This document shows positions 34,488 to 45,689 of a DNA stretch of 64,000 bases, piece after piece; positions within the stretch are counted from its first letter, which is position 1; the number at the start of each line of letters is the position of its first letter. This stretch comes from Adiantum capillus-veneris (taxonomy: Eukaryota; Streptophyta; Polypodiopsida; Polypodiales; Pteridaceae). The translations under genes were made by a program, and so were the position numbers. The DNA lies in contig CM043942.1 in the NCBI GenBank assembly GCA_014529385.2, positions 31,396,969 through 31,460,968 of the forward strand. Direction: 5' to 3'. The notes beneath the pieces are model-generated. The model did not search any database and was not told the origin of the DNA. It saw nothing but the letters and a program-made list of their open reading frames with translations.

Positions 34488-37400
34488 AAGTTTGGAAGGC
34501 AAGTTGTACCAACATTTGTCCTCATGAGGATGTGACACATGAGGATTGGCTGACAGTCTTCACAAAGAAAAGGGAGAAGGGTGCTAGGGTCTTCTTGCAT
34601 ATGGTGCGGCCTGAATATAACGAAGAATGTAGGTTATTGTTTCACAAAGTATATCAAGCCATACCAACCAACAAAGAAATCACCACGAGTTTTCAACCTT
34701 GTTTCTATATGAGAGATGCCCAGTTGCCATGCAAAGTCCAACGGGTCAGCGGAAGGTTGCATGGGCTGTTTTTGGCAAACATGTCCTAGATCACTGCAAG
34801 AAGCTCCCGGGTGGGATGGACAAAAAACTCAAGAACTGGACTGACTGCAATGAGAATGGTAAGCATGTGACTCTGACCACACAATCCACTCCAAAGAATC
34901 TCGGTGACCATGGCGGGATAACTTCTATTTCCTACAGTTTGGGCCCTCACTCATTTTTGAATTGCAGCTCTATTAATCTCCAAATCGTGGCGGAAGTGGA
35001 GCAGATGTTGGCTGCAAGAAAGAGTACATTGGAGAGTGTGAAAAGCACACTAAATGCAGCCCAAGTGCAACTACAAGAGAAAAGTCAGAGCATGTGGAAG
35101 ATAGAGGGAACATCTTCACGTGCAACAATGCTTCAAGGGCAATTGAATGAGCTTCAAACGCTGAAAGACAGCATGGAGGGAAGAGCATGTGGTGCATTAT
35201 CTGATTCTGAGCTGATGGTAATTGATGAAAAGATCATTTCTCTCTCAAGTGCATTGATAGCTCTAGGGGCTGATGCAAGCAACTCAAAGATTAGAGACGA
35301 CGTTGACCGTATAGATGTATGCAATGTAAAACTAAACCTTGCATTTAGGTTTTTAAGTGCAATGTAAGTACCGTGTGAAATTTCTAAGTGGTTCATAGAG
35401 TTTTGGGATATTACCTGACAAGTACAACTCTCAAGATTCAACACCCGACTCTGATTATGTTTTGGATGGTACTTTCCAAAGTCCCAATGGAGTTTTTTTG
35501 GTACTTAACAAGGCACAAGTAGATAGAACTACACAAACTCCACCATTTAACAAGGATTAAATATGTCATGGTACTTTATATGAGTACCAATGGATCCGTA
35601 TGGGTGCTTCACGAAGCCTAGGGATGGTAAAAACGAGGCAGAACTCTCAAATTCCACCATGTGATTTTGATTTTATACACCATGGTACTTTTTGTAGTTA
35701 CCAATGAGGCATTGTTGGTGCTTCGTAGAGCTTATAAATGGTAGCAAATAGGCAAAACTCTCAAAATCCAACATTTGTGAATTGAGTAGATCATGGTACT
35801 TTTTGTAAGTACCAATGCAAGTTTATTGACTAGTGGTTCACAAATCTTAGTGATGGTGGTGGAAATTACAAAGTCCTCCATTAGACTAGGATTAAAGGTA
35901 CTTTGTGAGGCCAAGTAATACAATAGATTTTTATATGTTGGTTCAAATTCAAGGTACAACCAAGAGTACCCACATAGGCACTTTGTACATATTGTTGTAT
36001 TACTTGGTAGAGTTTATAGTACCTATCATAGGTCCATTCACAAAATATATGCCTTTATCTTTCAAGGTACCTTTCATATGTTGATAATTTGAAAGTACCT
36101 ATGCCATGTTTTCAAAGTACCATGCACGTGTTTGTACATTGTGAAAGTATGTGTCTTTTTTTTCCTAAGTACCATGCATGTGTTTGTACCATGGGAAAGT
36201 ACATATGCCTTTGTTGCAAAGTGCCTTTCATATGTGCTTGGTAAGTTCTTATGATTGGTACTCTGAGCTTGTCCTTGGTACTCTCATAGGTACTTAGAGT
36301 GTATCCTTGGTACGTTTTTGACATGGACTAATATTTACTTGTCAAGTGTGGTGCAGAAAGAACTAATTGTGATGGAAGCATCAGAAGCTACATGTGCTGA
36401 TGAAGTCACATTTTGTGAGAGCTTGCTTGATCAAGTCAAGAGAGGTGACTCAATGTTGCTACGACTGACAGCTGGCAAGCATGGGAGTCATCGACATGCC
36501 AAAGTGACTGTTCCAGGAGCATGTCCTGCATGTGGTTTAGGTTTTGTAGCTTCTGAAGTAGTATGTGTGTATACACTAGCGTGTGGTGATGCATACCATG
36601 CTTTGTATTTTGTTGGATGGGGCTGGGTCAGAGAAAGAATGTGCCAACCCTTCTTGTAAGCAGAGTATTCCAAAATTGGCAAAGTCGATGCGTGTGCATA
36701 ATGGTTGGTTTTATATTCTCCATGTCTATCAATATTAATACATTTTGTTAAGAATGTAAGAAACTTTTTCTGATACACAAGCTACAACTTCTGTGGTGTA
36801 GTCGCAGGTTCTAGTCATATGCTATATGTGGCAACATTACCAGCTAAGGTGCCAAACCTGAATGTTGATCCAACTCCGGACGCCAACACCATAGACACAG
36901 ACATGAAATTTGATGATCAATCAACTCTAGGTGGCAGGGAAGGCTCATCCTTGGCAAGTGACAAAACTCTGGCTTGCGAGGAAGGCCCGCGTGTGGCAAT
37001 TGACAAAACCCCAACTGCTGTGGTGGAGCCCTCTCAACAGACAATAGGTGAACCAGAACCAAAGGAAACTGAACCAATGGAAGATGTTGATGTTAAGATG
37101 ACAAATTTTGTAGCGCAAGAGGGGGTGGAAGAGGTGCAATGCATGGTTCAAGGTGATGTAGATCCAGATTCCCCTGTCTTCCTTAGTGATATGGTGAAGA
37201 AGTCAAGGAAGCAAAAGAAACATGCTGATGGTAAGTTGTTTTGGCTATCTAGGACTTGGCTCCCTACAGGCATTGAATGATTTTTATTCACGTGTCTCTT
37301 TATGGTGCAGCTGGAAAATTTAAAAATACGCGAGCATTAGAGATGAACCGCTCAAAGCAGCAAAGTAACAAGACTGAGAAAGAGAATGATGGTGAGACCT

Positions 37401-38735
37401 CTTTTACTCATGGCTTGTTCAAGAAAAGCATCTCAGCACGTAGAGGAAGTTTGTAGGGTCAACCTCATTGATAGTTTTATCTCTATAGCTCATGTTCATG
37501 CTCATCATCAGCGTGTAAGTCGCTTGGGTTTTGGTTTTAGGTGGAGATGGAAAATTGATGAGCGAGGAAGTTCTGAAGTCACCGCCTCCTGCGAAGAAGT
37601 CCCCCCCAAAAAAAACTCCCCTCCAACATCCCAGTATTATTTCCCACCCCCCAAAGCCTCTTGTTTGCAAAAAACTGTGACATTGAAGACACTTTGTGTC
37701 TGCACTCTCTTGTAATGACAGAATCTTTGATTCTTGCTTTTTGAATAGAAATGAGAATTTTATGTTGGCCTCCATTTCTCTATCTCTCAATTTATTGCAA
37801 TCGTCACTCTTGTTTTGGTTAAAAAGTGCTTAGTCTACTCCTTGAAGTAAACCCGTGTCTTTTACAGAGATACCAAAAGAAAGGGAGACTCTCAAATTGC
37901 ATGTCGAAGAAATAATAATTATCAAAGATCCACCCCCATATATTCCAAAAACCATCACATTGCTGCCATTTGATATCCCCTCACGACCAACATTAATGTT
38001 TGATCTTAACAATGTCCTCTGTACTTCATGGATTGAAGATCCTGATAACCCGGATGCTCAGCCACCTGATCTTGGAACTACTGTGTTTGACCTCATCAAT
38101 GGAAAGGATGACAGGTTTGACTGAGGCTTTAAAGTATTTTTGTTGTACGTATGATTTGTGCATGCCCATAGAGCGGGAATTGTTGTTCTTCAGGTACCTC
38201 TTTATTCCCAAGGATGCAAGATAGTTCTTAGCTTGGGCTGTGGGTTGGGTAAATATTTACATCTAGAGTTCAACAATGTTGAACAGAGTGGGCAGAATAA
38301 TCAAGGCAACTTTTGGGGGGCTTTGTGACTACTTCAGCAGATGGGTTGGACAACAATTATGTGATGTAGCCACATTCATAATGGTACGTGAAAAACCAGT
38401 CTTTTTCAAGAATCTGTGAAATTTTTTGAAGCGGGTTCCGCGATACAGTACGAGAAATGTGCTATTTATCGACAAAATGCCATTATAATTTGCCTCGTTC
38501 CTACATCATTGTACCTGGCCTAGAGGATCGGAGTATTGAATTCTTGTCCAGGGATTTGCAAGAGGTTCTTGCCAAGTGGTGTGATGCTACGGATCGGTCA
38601 GCCGAAGCTTTCACCTCCAATGTGAAGCCTACATTGGAGGACAACTATGTTAAAGTTGCACTCAAGCGAGGTGGAGACGACCAGTTATGGAGAATACTTG
38701 ACGATGAAATTTTAGCTCTAGTATCTCTTCCTTAA
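34488..38735 (+). pseudogene. Multi-exon gene with FCP1-like HAD domain, probably decayed
   Basis: Exon-like blocks with GT-AG borders: to 34858, 34978-35363, from 36357, 36808-37230, 37311-37391, from 37541, 37868 to about 38115, and about 38320-38735. The 36808, 37311 and 37541 exons join in matching phase 1. The N-terminal half has a coiled-coil-like stretch (VEQMLAARKSTLESVKSTL); the middle is acidic, then basic/Pro-rich (PPPAKKSPPKKTP). The C-terminus matches FCP1/CTD-phosphatase-like HAD proteins: RPTLMFDLNNVLC, LTEALKYFC, CDYFSRW, EKPVFFKNL and RYSTRNVLFIDK. The usual second acidic motif (IDDSP) reads IDKMP. Frameshifts near 34740 and 38110 and stops near 38428 suggest a pseudogene. 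It converges on the gene ending at 39716. Confidence 0.55.
35364..36356 (+). repeat. Intron filled with GTAC-motif tandem array
   Basis: The intron starts GTAAGTACC and ends GTGGTGCAG. Units of 102-114 bp begin at the GTAC of ATGGTACTTT at 35469, 35571, 35685, 35796 and 35898. Their shared order is GGTACTTT, AGTACCAATG, a GGTGCTTC-like block, ATGGT, AACTCTCAAA, a CCA-rich block and CATG. From about 36060 the pattern shifts to a shorter unit (AAGTACCATGCATGTG). The motifs GGTACTT and AAGTACC occur together more than a dozen times. Function unknown. Confidence 0.8.
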
Positions 38736-39124
38736 AACGCTCATGTAATTTTAGGAAGCCAAGCTTTGTAGAAAACCCTTGTATTGCCATGTTTTGTCAC
38801 CACAGCTTAACGCTCTCTACTAACCCATGTATATGCCTACTTCCCATGAGGGATGGTTTTTTGGATAACGTTTTGAATGCCTCTATATTGAGTGATTAAC
38901 ATGTAACTTATTGGCAACACAAAAGATGAATTTATAGTTATTCCATTATGTCAGTTTAACATGCTTTGGAATCTAGTTTTTGTGCTTTAGACTCAATTTA
39001 TGTTGTGGGTAGTGTGTGTGTTTGGTTGTGGCTGTGGATGGTGCCAGACACGTAAGTTAAGTTTTTTTGAGGCCATGTTGTGTATTCATTGGAGGACTCT
39101 TTTCATTACAATCATGTGTTTTAG

Positions 39125-39505
39125 CATTCTAGCACTAGAAAGTAACAATACAGGTACCAACCAAGGTAATTGGTGTACCTGATGTGCAAGCAGGTATTTT
39201 AAAAGGTAACTTTCAAAACACCCACAATGGTAGTTTAGGGTACCCTATCTGCAGATAGATACATGTGAATAATGCTGGGAGACTACAACAATGGTACTTA
39301 AAGTAACTAATTTACATATATGTTCCATGCATGTTACTTTAAGTACCTAATCTGCACACTTCTACATTGTAGAACATGCACTAAAAACCTTCCATTGGTA
39401 CTTTGAGACTACATTGATACCCCCTTTAAGTACCTAAACAAGCAGTCAGATCCTTGAAACCTGAACTGTGGTAATTTTTAAATTACTTTGAAGTACACAT
39501 GCTGG
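39125..39505. repeat. GTAC-motif cluster in the spacer between convergent genes
   Basis: Repeated GGTACTT and AAGTACC (and one-base variants such as AAGTAAC), often as close inverted pairs, for example GGTACTTAAAGTAAC near 39294 and GTTACTTTAAGTACC near 39333. Same motif vocabulary as the arrays at 35364-36356 and 41825-42560. Confidence 0.7.
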
Positions 39506-39540
39506 TACAATAAATGGGAGATAGATAGTTTGTTGTCAGC

Positions 39541-39552
39541 ACTCTGATATCA
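39541..39552 (-). other. Possible PBS and LTR edge
   Basis: ACTCTGATATCA followed by TGTGAGAAG resembles the 5' LTR/PBS junction of a minus-strand element (one mismatch to the tRNA-iMet PBS core). No internal or coding part of such an element is seen, so chance similarity is possible. Confidence 0.25.
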
Positions 39553-40839
39553 TGTGAGAAGTGGTGGTGGCAGAGAGAAACACACCACACATGGACTGTA
39601 GAAAGAGAAAAGAGAACCATGAGGCTACATTTGATTAGGTGTTTTGGAAGGACTCAAGTACAACAAACAAAATTGCAGCAAAACTACTATTTATTAGGCT
39701 CAAAGATACAAAGGCCTACAAAACCGTTGGCATGCTGTTGTACACATTTTCGTAAACCTCTGGAGATAATCTAAACTTATGTGTCTCTCCATGCAAGGGT
39801 TCCAAAGGTATCTTGATGGATTGAACCAAGTGTGATGCCAATAACACTTTGGATGGTTAGGAGGTATGTAATAAACATCCTTGTTACCATCGATTAGCTC
39901 ATAGTAGTAGCCCTCAACCAAATAAGAATTTGAGAAAATGCAGTCGTCCCAAGAATCTCTTAGAGCTCATGTTGTTTTGTATTTCTCCTTTGAGCACCTC
40001 AAGAGGTAGAAGTATGCTCCATCTTTGTTCGTATTCGTGGCAAAGTTGTCACCTACATGCAGAGCATCACTAATGGCATCACGATGTCCACCATACATAG
40101 GCAAATCTGATCCTTCATCGTCACTTGATTGATCACTTTCTTTATCACTGCTGTCAAGGGTTCAATGGTGATATACTACCAGTTTTTGACATGTGTGTTG
40201 TTAAGGCATTGCCTCCAACGTTGTGACATACAAAACTGACAAAAACATGAGAGAGCTCTATAGTGAATTACACACTTGTCAGTCCTAGAGTGTCCATTCA
40301 CACAATGCAAAGAACGTGACCCTTCCACTCGCTTGCAATTCCATTCCTCTCCCTCGTCACATCTGCTGCTTCGACGTCCCAAACAATTCAAGTCACCTCT
40401 GACCGGGTGTTTTCATCATGAAATTTATGTTTCAGAAAGTAACCACATCCTTGGCACACTTCATGTGCCATATATCAGGTTTCAATTGCTCATGTGTCAG
40501 AGCCTTTTTGACAATTTCACCGGCCCCATCATGCCCTCCTTTGCCATGGCCCAATGCAAAGAAACTCCATAGCATCGCAATGCCAGTCAAAGAGTAGTAC
40601 CTAGATCAATGACACGTCTCAAAGGCTAGGAGAAAACAAGAAACGAGATTAAAGAAGCTAGAATACCTTGACATGAAGAAAAATGGCATGGATGCCTTGG
40701 ATTGAGCAGCACATCTGTCTGACCAGCCCCAATTTCGCTTCAAGGAGTTGAATCCTTGCTCTTGTAGCCACACACTATGCAACTGCATATATGCAATGCT
40801 GCACAAACAATGTGTCATGCTCTTTGTCATCAGAGATGT

Positions 40840-41073
40840 AAAAATGTATATACTTCAATACCCTTTCAGCCTCATCTCAAACATAGATGATGTGCACCAA
40901 GATTGTGACTTGTGAAGAGTACCAATGCATTGATTGGATTTCATTTTACTTCATTTAAAAATGTATATACTTCAACACCCTGTCAGCCTCGTCTCGAACA
41001 TAGGTGATGTGCACCAAGATTGTGACTTGTGAAGAGTACCAATGCATTAATTGGATTTCATTTTTCTCCTCGA
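40840..41073 (-). repeat. 117 bp tandem duplication inside the FAENY-type gene
   Basis: 40840-40956 and 40957-41073 match closely (AAAAATGTATATACTTCAA start, GTACCAATGCATT near the end). The unit covers the coding segment just after FAENY (HWYSSQVTILVHITYV) and adds a broken second copy. Confidence 0.9.
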
Positions 41074-41824
41074 AACAATAATTCTCAGCAAAGTCTATAA
41101 CAGAGACTACCATGTCTCTAGGAAACCTTTGAATGCAGTCTTTGAATTGCTGAGATTGCCATCTGGCAATAAAATTGTGTCTGATGTAGGTGGTTAGATG
41201 CTTTTTAAGGAAGGATGTAAAATCTGCACATCCCATTTCCTTGACCATTAGATCCTTGTGCTTCTTGCCTTCTTGATGGGATAATGCAATGTCTTCAAAC
41301 ACCTTTATTGAAATCTGGAATGCATTTTTAGATTCTTCTTTTGGACAGAGAACTAACCACTGTGATCCACATTGCTCACATTCTCCCTTCAAGCAAGAGA
41401 GCCTATGAAACATAGAATCATCTGGCTTCATACATAATACCATCTCAGCCAATATGTTGATGCTATTGTGCATGTATGAAATAGCTCCACACTTTCCTGG
41501 ATCCTCTTTATGAAGCATACTTGACACTTGCAGTGACACCCTTCACTGTGCACTCCTGTCTTGCTTTGTCTCATCTGGTTGAATGCATCCTTGAGGTATA
41601 TCATCTATATGTGAGCAATGCAACAACAAGTGTACCTATCCTTCAACTTGCAAACAAACCAAGGCTTCAATCCCTCAAAACATTCGAGAGAGATCTTGAT
41701 GTGTGAATATTGCATTTGGAATCTCCTATAAAATTCCACCTGTCCAATGCAAAGAAAATCTCATCAAAACTTTGAGTCTGTGAAGAGAAGGTTAAATTCA
41801 TTGTTGCAACTTGAACATGCTACC

Positions 41825-42560
41825 TAACATGGTACTTTTTAAACCTTTTGTTAGGTATTAAAGTACCTAAGCCAATGTAAATGGTACTTTATGAAGTACT
41901 AGTTTTTGCAAAGTACCTAAGTCCTTGAAATTGATAATTTAATAAGTACCAGGGAGAGTACATTTAAAGTACCTATACCTAGAGTTTGTATTCCAAAAGT
42001 ACATGCTGGTGGTTGCATGCTAGCTTTTACCTAATCTCAAGGTACTTTGGAAGCTTTCAAATAGCCCAAGAGAGCCTATTGGTATGTACTTTCATAGTTG
42101 TAAAGGACCTATGAGTTTACAAAGGTGGTTTTAAACTACTATTAAATGTACATTCATTGTCCAAGAGGACCCTAATAGAACTTATGAGTCTACATTGGTT
42201 CTTTTGAGCACCAACCCCTTTGACATGGTAGTATTACTAGCATCTACTTGTAGGCACTCTAGGTAATCTTCAATGTAATATATTTCTACAAGGTACATGT
42301 AGCAAAATTGGTAGTGTTGAAGTACTTAGTCTATGCACTTTGGCCCAATGCACTTTTTTTTGCCTTTATGTATATTTGAAGTACTTGTTTGACCTCATGC
42401 TAGCTTCTACCCAGGGTGAAGGTATTCTTCATGGTTCTAAGTATTTTAGGAGATCCATGAGTATATATTGGTGGTTGAAGAGTTTGTATACCTATACCTA
42501 TGGTGATAGTAAAATATATTTGAGTTTATATTGGTGCTCCAAAAGTACCAAAAGATTTCC
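41825..42560. repeat. GTAC-motif cluster inside the FAENY-type gene
   Basis: Many GGTACTTT and AAGTACC motifs, for example at 41831, 41870, 41883, 41910, 41944, 41968 and 42040, with fewer and more diverged copies toward 42560. It lies within the apparent intron bounded by a GTATGC donor (about 42703 on the minus strand) and a GGACAG acceptor at about 41740. Confidence 0.7.
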
Positions 42561-43956
42561 TTTTGGAGCGTACACACCTCTGGGGCTTCACAGACAACAT
42601 TATACATGGTGTAATACTACCTAAATGCAGTTACTACCTACGCGCATGGTACTTATACTAGAGCATGCAAGAGAAAAAAATAATTCAAGCAATTTTAAAG
42701 CATACCTAGGACTCGTCAAGCAAATGTATTGGATGCTTTATGTAAGATTCTCACCCCAAACGCTTCCGACACACATCCTTTTTGTTTGGGGACACTTGCA
42801 TCTTCGTCTGCCAAAAAGCAAACAAAATGTCTCTTATCTCCTGTGTGATGCAATGACTTTGAGGCTGTTGAGGTCGGCATGATTGCAATGGAAATGCTCC
42901 TGCCTCAGCCTACTGTAATCGTGAATTAGCATCTGCAAAATTTTGTCGAAGCAACCTTGTGAACCTCGCCATTTTTGAATTGCTTATAGACCTTGATAAA
43001 TCCCCTTCGCTATTCACCTACATCATGCATAAAAATATTTTTAGCTTCAGCTCCTCCGCAGACAAGGATGCTTTGACTTTGGTGACTATGCCTTGTATGT
43101 TGGAGAGTATAGACTTGTCTAATCCACAGTGCAGCCGTTGAAAATTTGCTTCTCTTGAAGCAATTGAAAGGTGGCTTTCTTAGCTTCACAATTCATGCCT
43201 TTTGTAGTTTCTTGCCAGCAAAGCATCATTGTTTTGCAAATTGTACTCATATCTTCACACGTGACAAGCATGATGCATCCCGTTCTCTTTTTCTTTGACG
43301 ATTCTCGCGTTTCATCATGGCCCAATACTGTCGCATCCTATGTGTGGCTTCCTTGCGAATTGTGGTTGAGTAATTAGTGCGGCCATGTGGGGACATCCCA
43401 TCATTTCTTGGATCGTCCTCGACATGATTATGAGATGAGTGAGACCACCCCATTGGATTTGAAGCTTGTTGATGGTGGTAACCAAAACCATTGTCTGCAA
43501 TGATTGGCTGCCCGATAATGTGGCGACCATTTGGAGGATGTTTTTGGTGTCCAATTGCTGCTTCCATGGAGGTGGGTTGCAATCCAAGTTGAAGGATTTG
43601 CCAATGCTGCTGGTGTAGCACAACCCCCTGTTCCAAGGTGCTCTCACCCACACAAAAATGCTGCTGAGTTTCCTCTCCCAACCTGTTGATGCTTCCATCC
43701 ACGGGTAGCCATCCACCTTGAGTGTAGTGAGAAGGCTGCTGTTGTTGAATGTCTTGTTGCCACATCTGAGCCACATCAATGTGGGGGAGGGTAGACAAGA
43801 GACTTGTCTTTTGAAGGTTGGAGCACGCTGATTGTAGTTTTTGAGTGCATTCGCATCAAGCCAGGACGTAGACGTCATTGAGGCAGATGGATGTGCAAGC
43901 CATGCTTGCTTGCTTCAAGAGAAGGAGAGATGAGGGTAGATTGCTAAACATCATGC

Positions 43957-43960
<4 letters not shown>

Positions 43961-44041
<81 letters not shown>
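43961..44041. repeat. (GA)n microsatellite
   Basis: Uninterrupted AG tract of about 80 bp just upstream (minus orientation) of the FAENY-type gene. Confidence 0.98.
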
Positions 44042-44043
<2 letters not shown>

Positions 44044-45096
44044 CTCAGCTACAACATCATGCATGAAAGGTAGATAGACATACATTCCAAGAAATTGTTA
44101 AAGTGGTTGGAGCCAACGTTTCAAAAAAATGAATATAAAACGTAGTCTCACAAGAACATCTTCAAAAGTGTGCTAAAGCACCATCCATAAATGCCTCACA
44201 AAGAAGTGTCAAGGACACTAGTTTTTGCACCACCTTTTCATGCTCTCACCCACATGCCAATTACCTCTAGAGCCCCACACACGGTGGTTTCACAATACCT
44301 CCCAAACCAACAAACACACATGTCAACCATAGTCACATGCCAATCATATAATCACATAGTTTCCACTAGAAAATACTATGGTGTAGAAGTAAATGATTGG
44401 CATATAAAAGGATCAACAAATTGATATTTCTAGAGTCTCCCAAAAAACACAACAATCCACAAACTATGGGAGACAAACACATCTCATAGAGCACATTGTC
44501 TAGCTCTAAACACATGCAATGTCTTAGCTCCTTTGTACTGGCCCTTCCGAAACCACCTCACCCTGCAAACACATCCAAGACATAGTCACAACGCTCCATG
44601 AACGTAGCCAACAACCACCTAGCCATTTCACCAACCAAGACATAAAACATCATTGCTCATGCAAGTGGAAATAATGAAACAAACAACATAAAACAAAAAA
44701 ACAACATCATACAATACTAATCATTGATAAAAAAATAACTCCTCTCTGCACCACCTCTAACAATGACACCATCAATTTTTGTGGAAAAGACACAATCATC
44801 CAGCATGCAGCTACGATACATTGTAAACACCTCTCATTGATCTTTTTCCTACTTTCTCTATCGTATTGAGGCACACTATGACCAATACAATGCCAAAGGC
44901 ACATAGTAAAATCAAGCACCTATTCAAGAACTCAAATCACAAATGTGTCAACTCTTCTTCTTAATTAATGAATATGCCACAAATTCTGTTTGAAGTGTCT
45001 CTAAAACTATAATGCTTTGAACTCCCATATAGGCATCCAAGTACGGTGAAGTGCAAGGCCCACTTTTGTTGCATCTACAATAAACTCAATTATGTG
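44042..45096. other. Intergenic
   Basis: AT-rich, no recognised gene. A minus frame at 44707-44919 (CLWHCIGHSVPQYDRE, then INERCLQCIVAACW) has no family I can name. Confidence 0.35.
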
Positions 45097-45360
45097 CTAA
45101 GCTAAGCACACAGTACCCAAGAATCCCTTGTCGACCAAATACTCACAAGCAAGGTCCATGCAACCCTTGACTACACCCTGTGAGAATGTGTTCCACTTGG
45201 GAACATTCATGCCCTCTAAAAGAAACATCAATGTAAATATGTAAATTGAAACATCATGTAACCTTTGATGTGAATAAAGGTCATTCACCCCAAGGAATGG
45301 TACCAAGGCTGTCCCACTAGCAAGCTCGTAGGAAAATCCGCAAATATCACCTCTCAACAT
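45097..45360 (-). CDS. Small ORF of unknown function
   Basis: ATG-started, 87 codons, beginning MLRGDICGFSYELASG and ending YLVDKGFLGTVCLA. No motif, signal peptide or transmembrane segment stands out apart from a short hydrophobic run (IYIFTLMFLLEG). It may be a fragment; low support. Confidence 0.2.
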   Translation of the reverse strand: MLRGDICGFSYELASGTALVPFLGVNDLYSHQRLHDVSIYIFTLMFLLEGMNVPKWNTFSQGVVKGCMDLACEYLVDKGFLGTVCLA

Positions 45361-45689
45361 GGCACTCTATCTTTGCTATAAAGATGTGTCTTTTGAGTTG
45401 CAAAAATCTTATTGATGCTATATATATAAAAAAATACACAGACATATAGTAATAAATTGAAAATGATGCAATGCTACATGATCGATGTGTTTACCTATCA
45501 AGGGAAAATCTATCAATTTGAATGACATCAATAATCAACATAAGTTTGGTTCTAGAACCCTGCAACCATTGTGTAAAGTGATAGCTTATAAACAATCGTT
45601 ACATGCAAACAACACTAAAAAAAAATTCATTTCACACAACTCACCAATGGAACGAGTCACACGAATGCTAACAATAGGGGTAGAAATGG

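Larger units (their letters stand above)
39716..43878 (-). pseudogene. Transposase-like gene with FAENY / SD-CAAQ / GHGKGG motifs
   Basis: Exon-like blocks run right to left. A Gln/His-rich N-terminus with a basic patch (KRENRQRKRERD) lies at 43256-43878. VSPNKKDVCRKRLG and HPIHLLDES lie at about 42700-42885. After an intron, EFYRRFQ, LKPWFVCKLKDRYTCCC and CADFTSFLKKHL come from 41739 down. Then VIDFAENY (41079-41100), WSDRCAAQSKASMPFFF (about 40680-40725), FFALGHGKGGHDGAGEIV (about 40510-40565), RALSCFCQFCM (about 40225-40260), and the C-terminus ending at TAG 39716-39718. These motifs in this order match an uncharacterised transposase-like family I know mainly from animal genomes. Stops, at least two frame changes and a 117 bp duplication show decay. 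The Asp residues of FAENY, SD-CAAQ and GHGKGGHD are candidate catalytic residues; that is inference. Confidence 0.65.

Noticed and set aside
38343-38735. Treating the last FCP1-like block as a separate gene
   Set aside because: Its motifs continue the HAD fold begun at 37868, so it belongs to the same locus despite stops.
43878-44066. ORF with a long alternating Glu-Arg run
   Set aside because: It is (GA)n microsatellite translated; no unique coding sequence.
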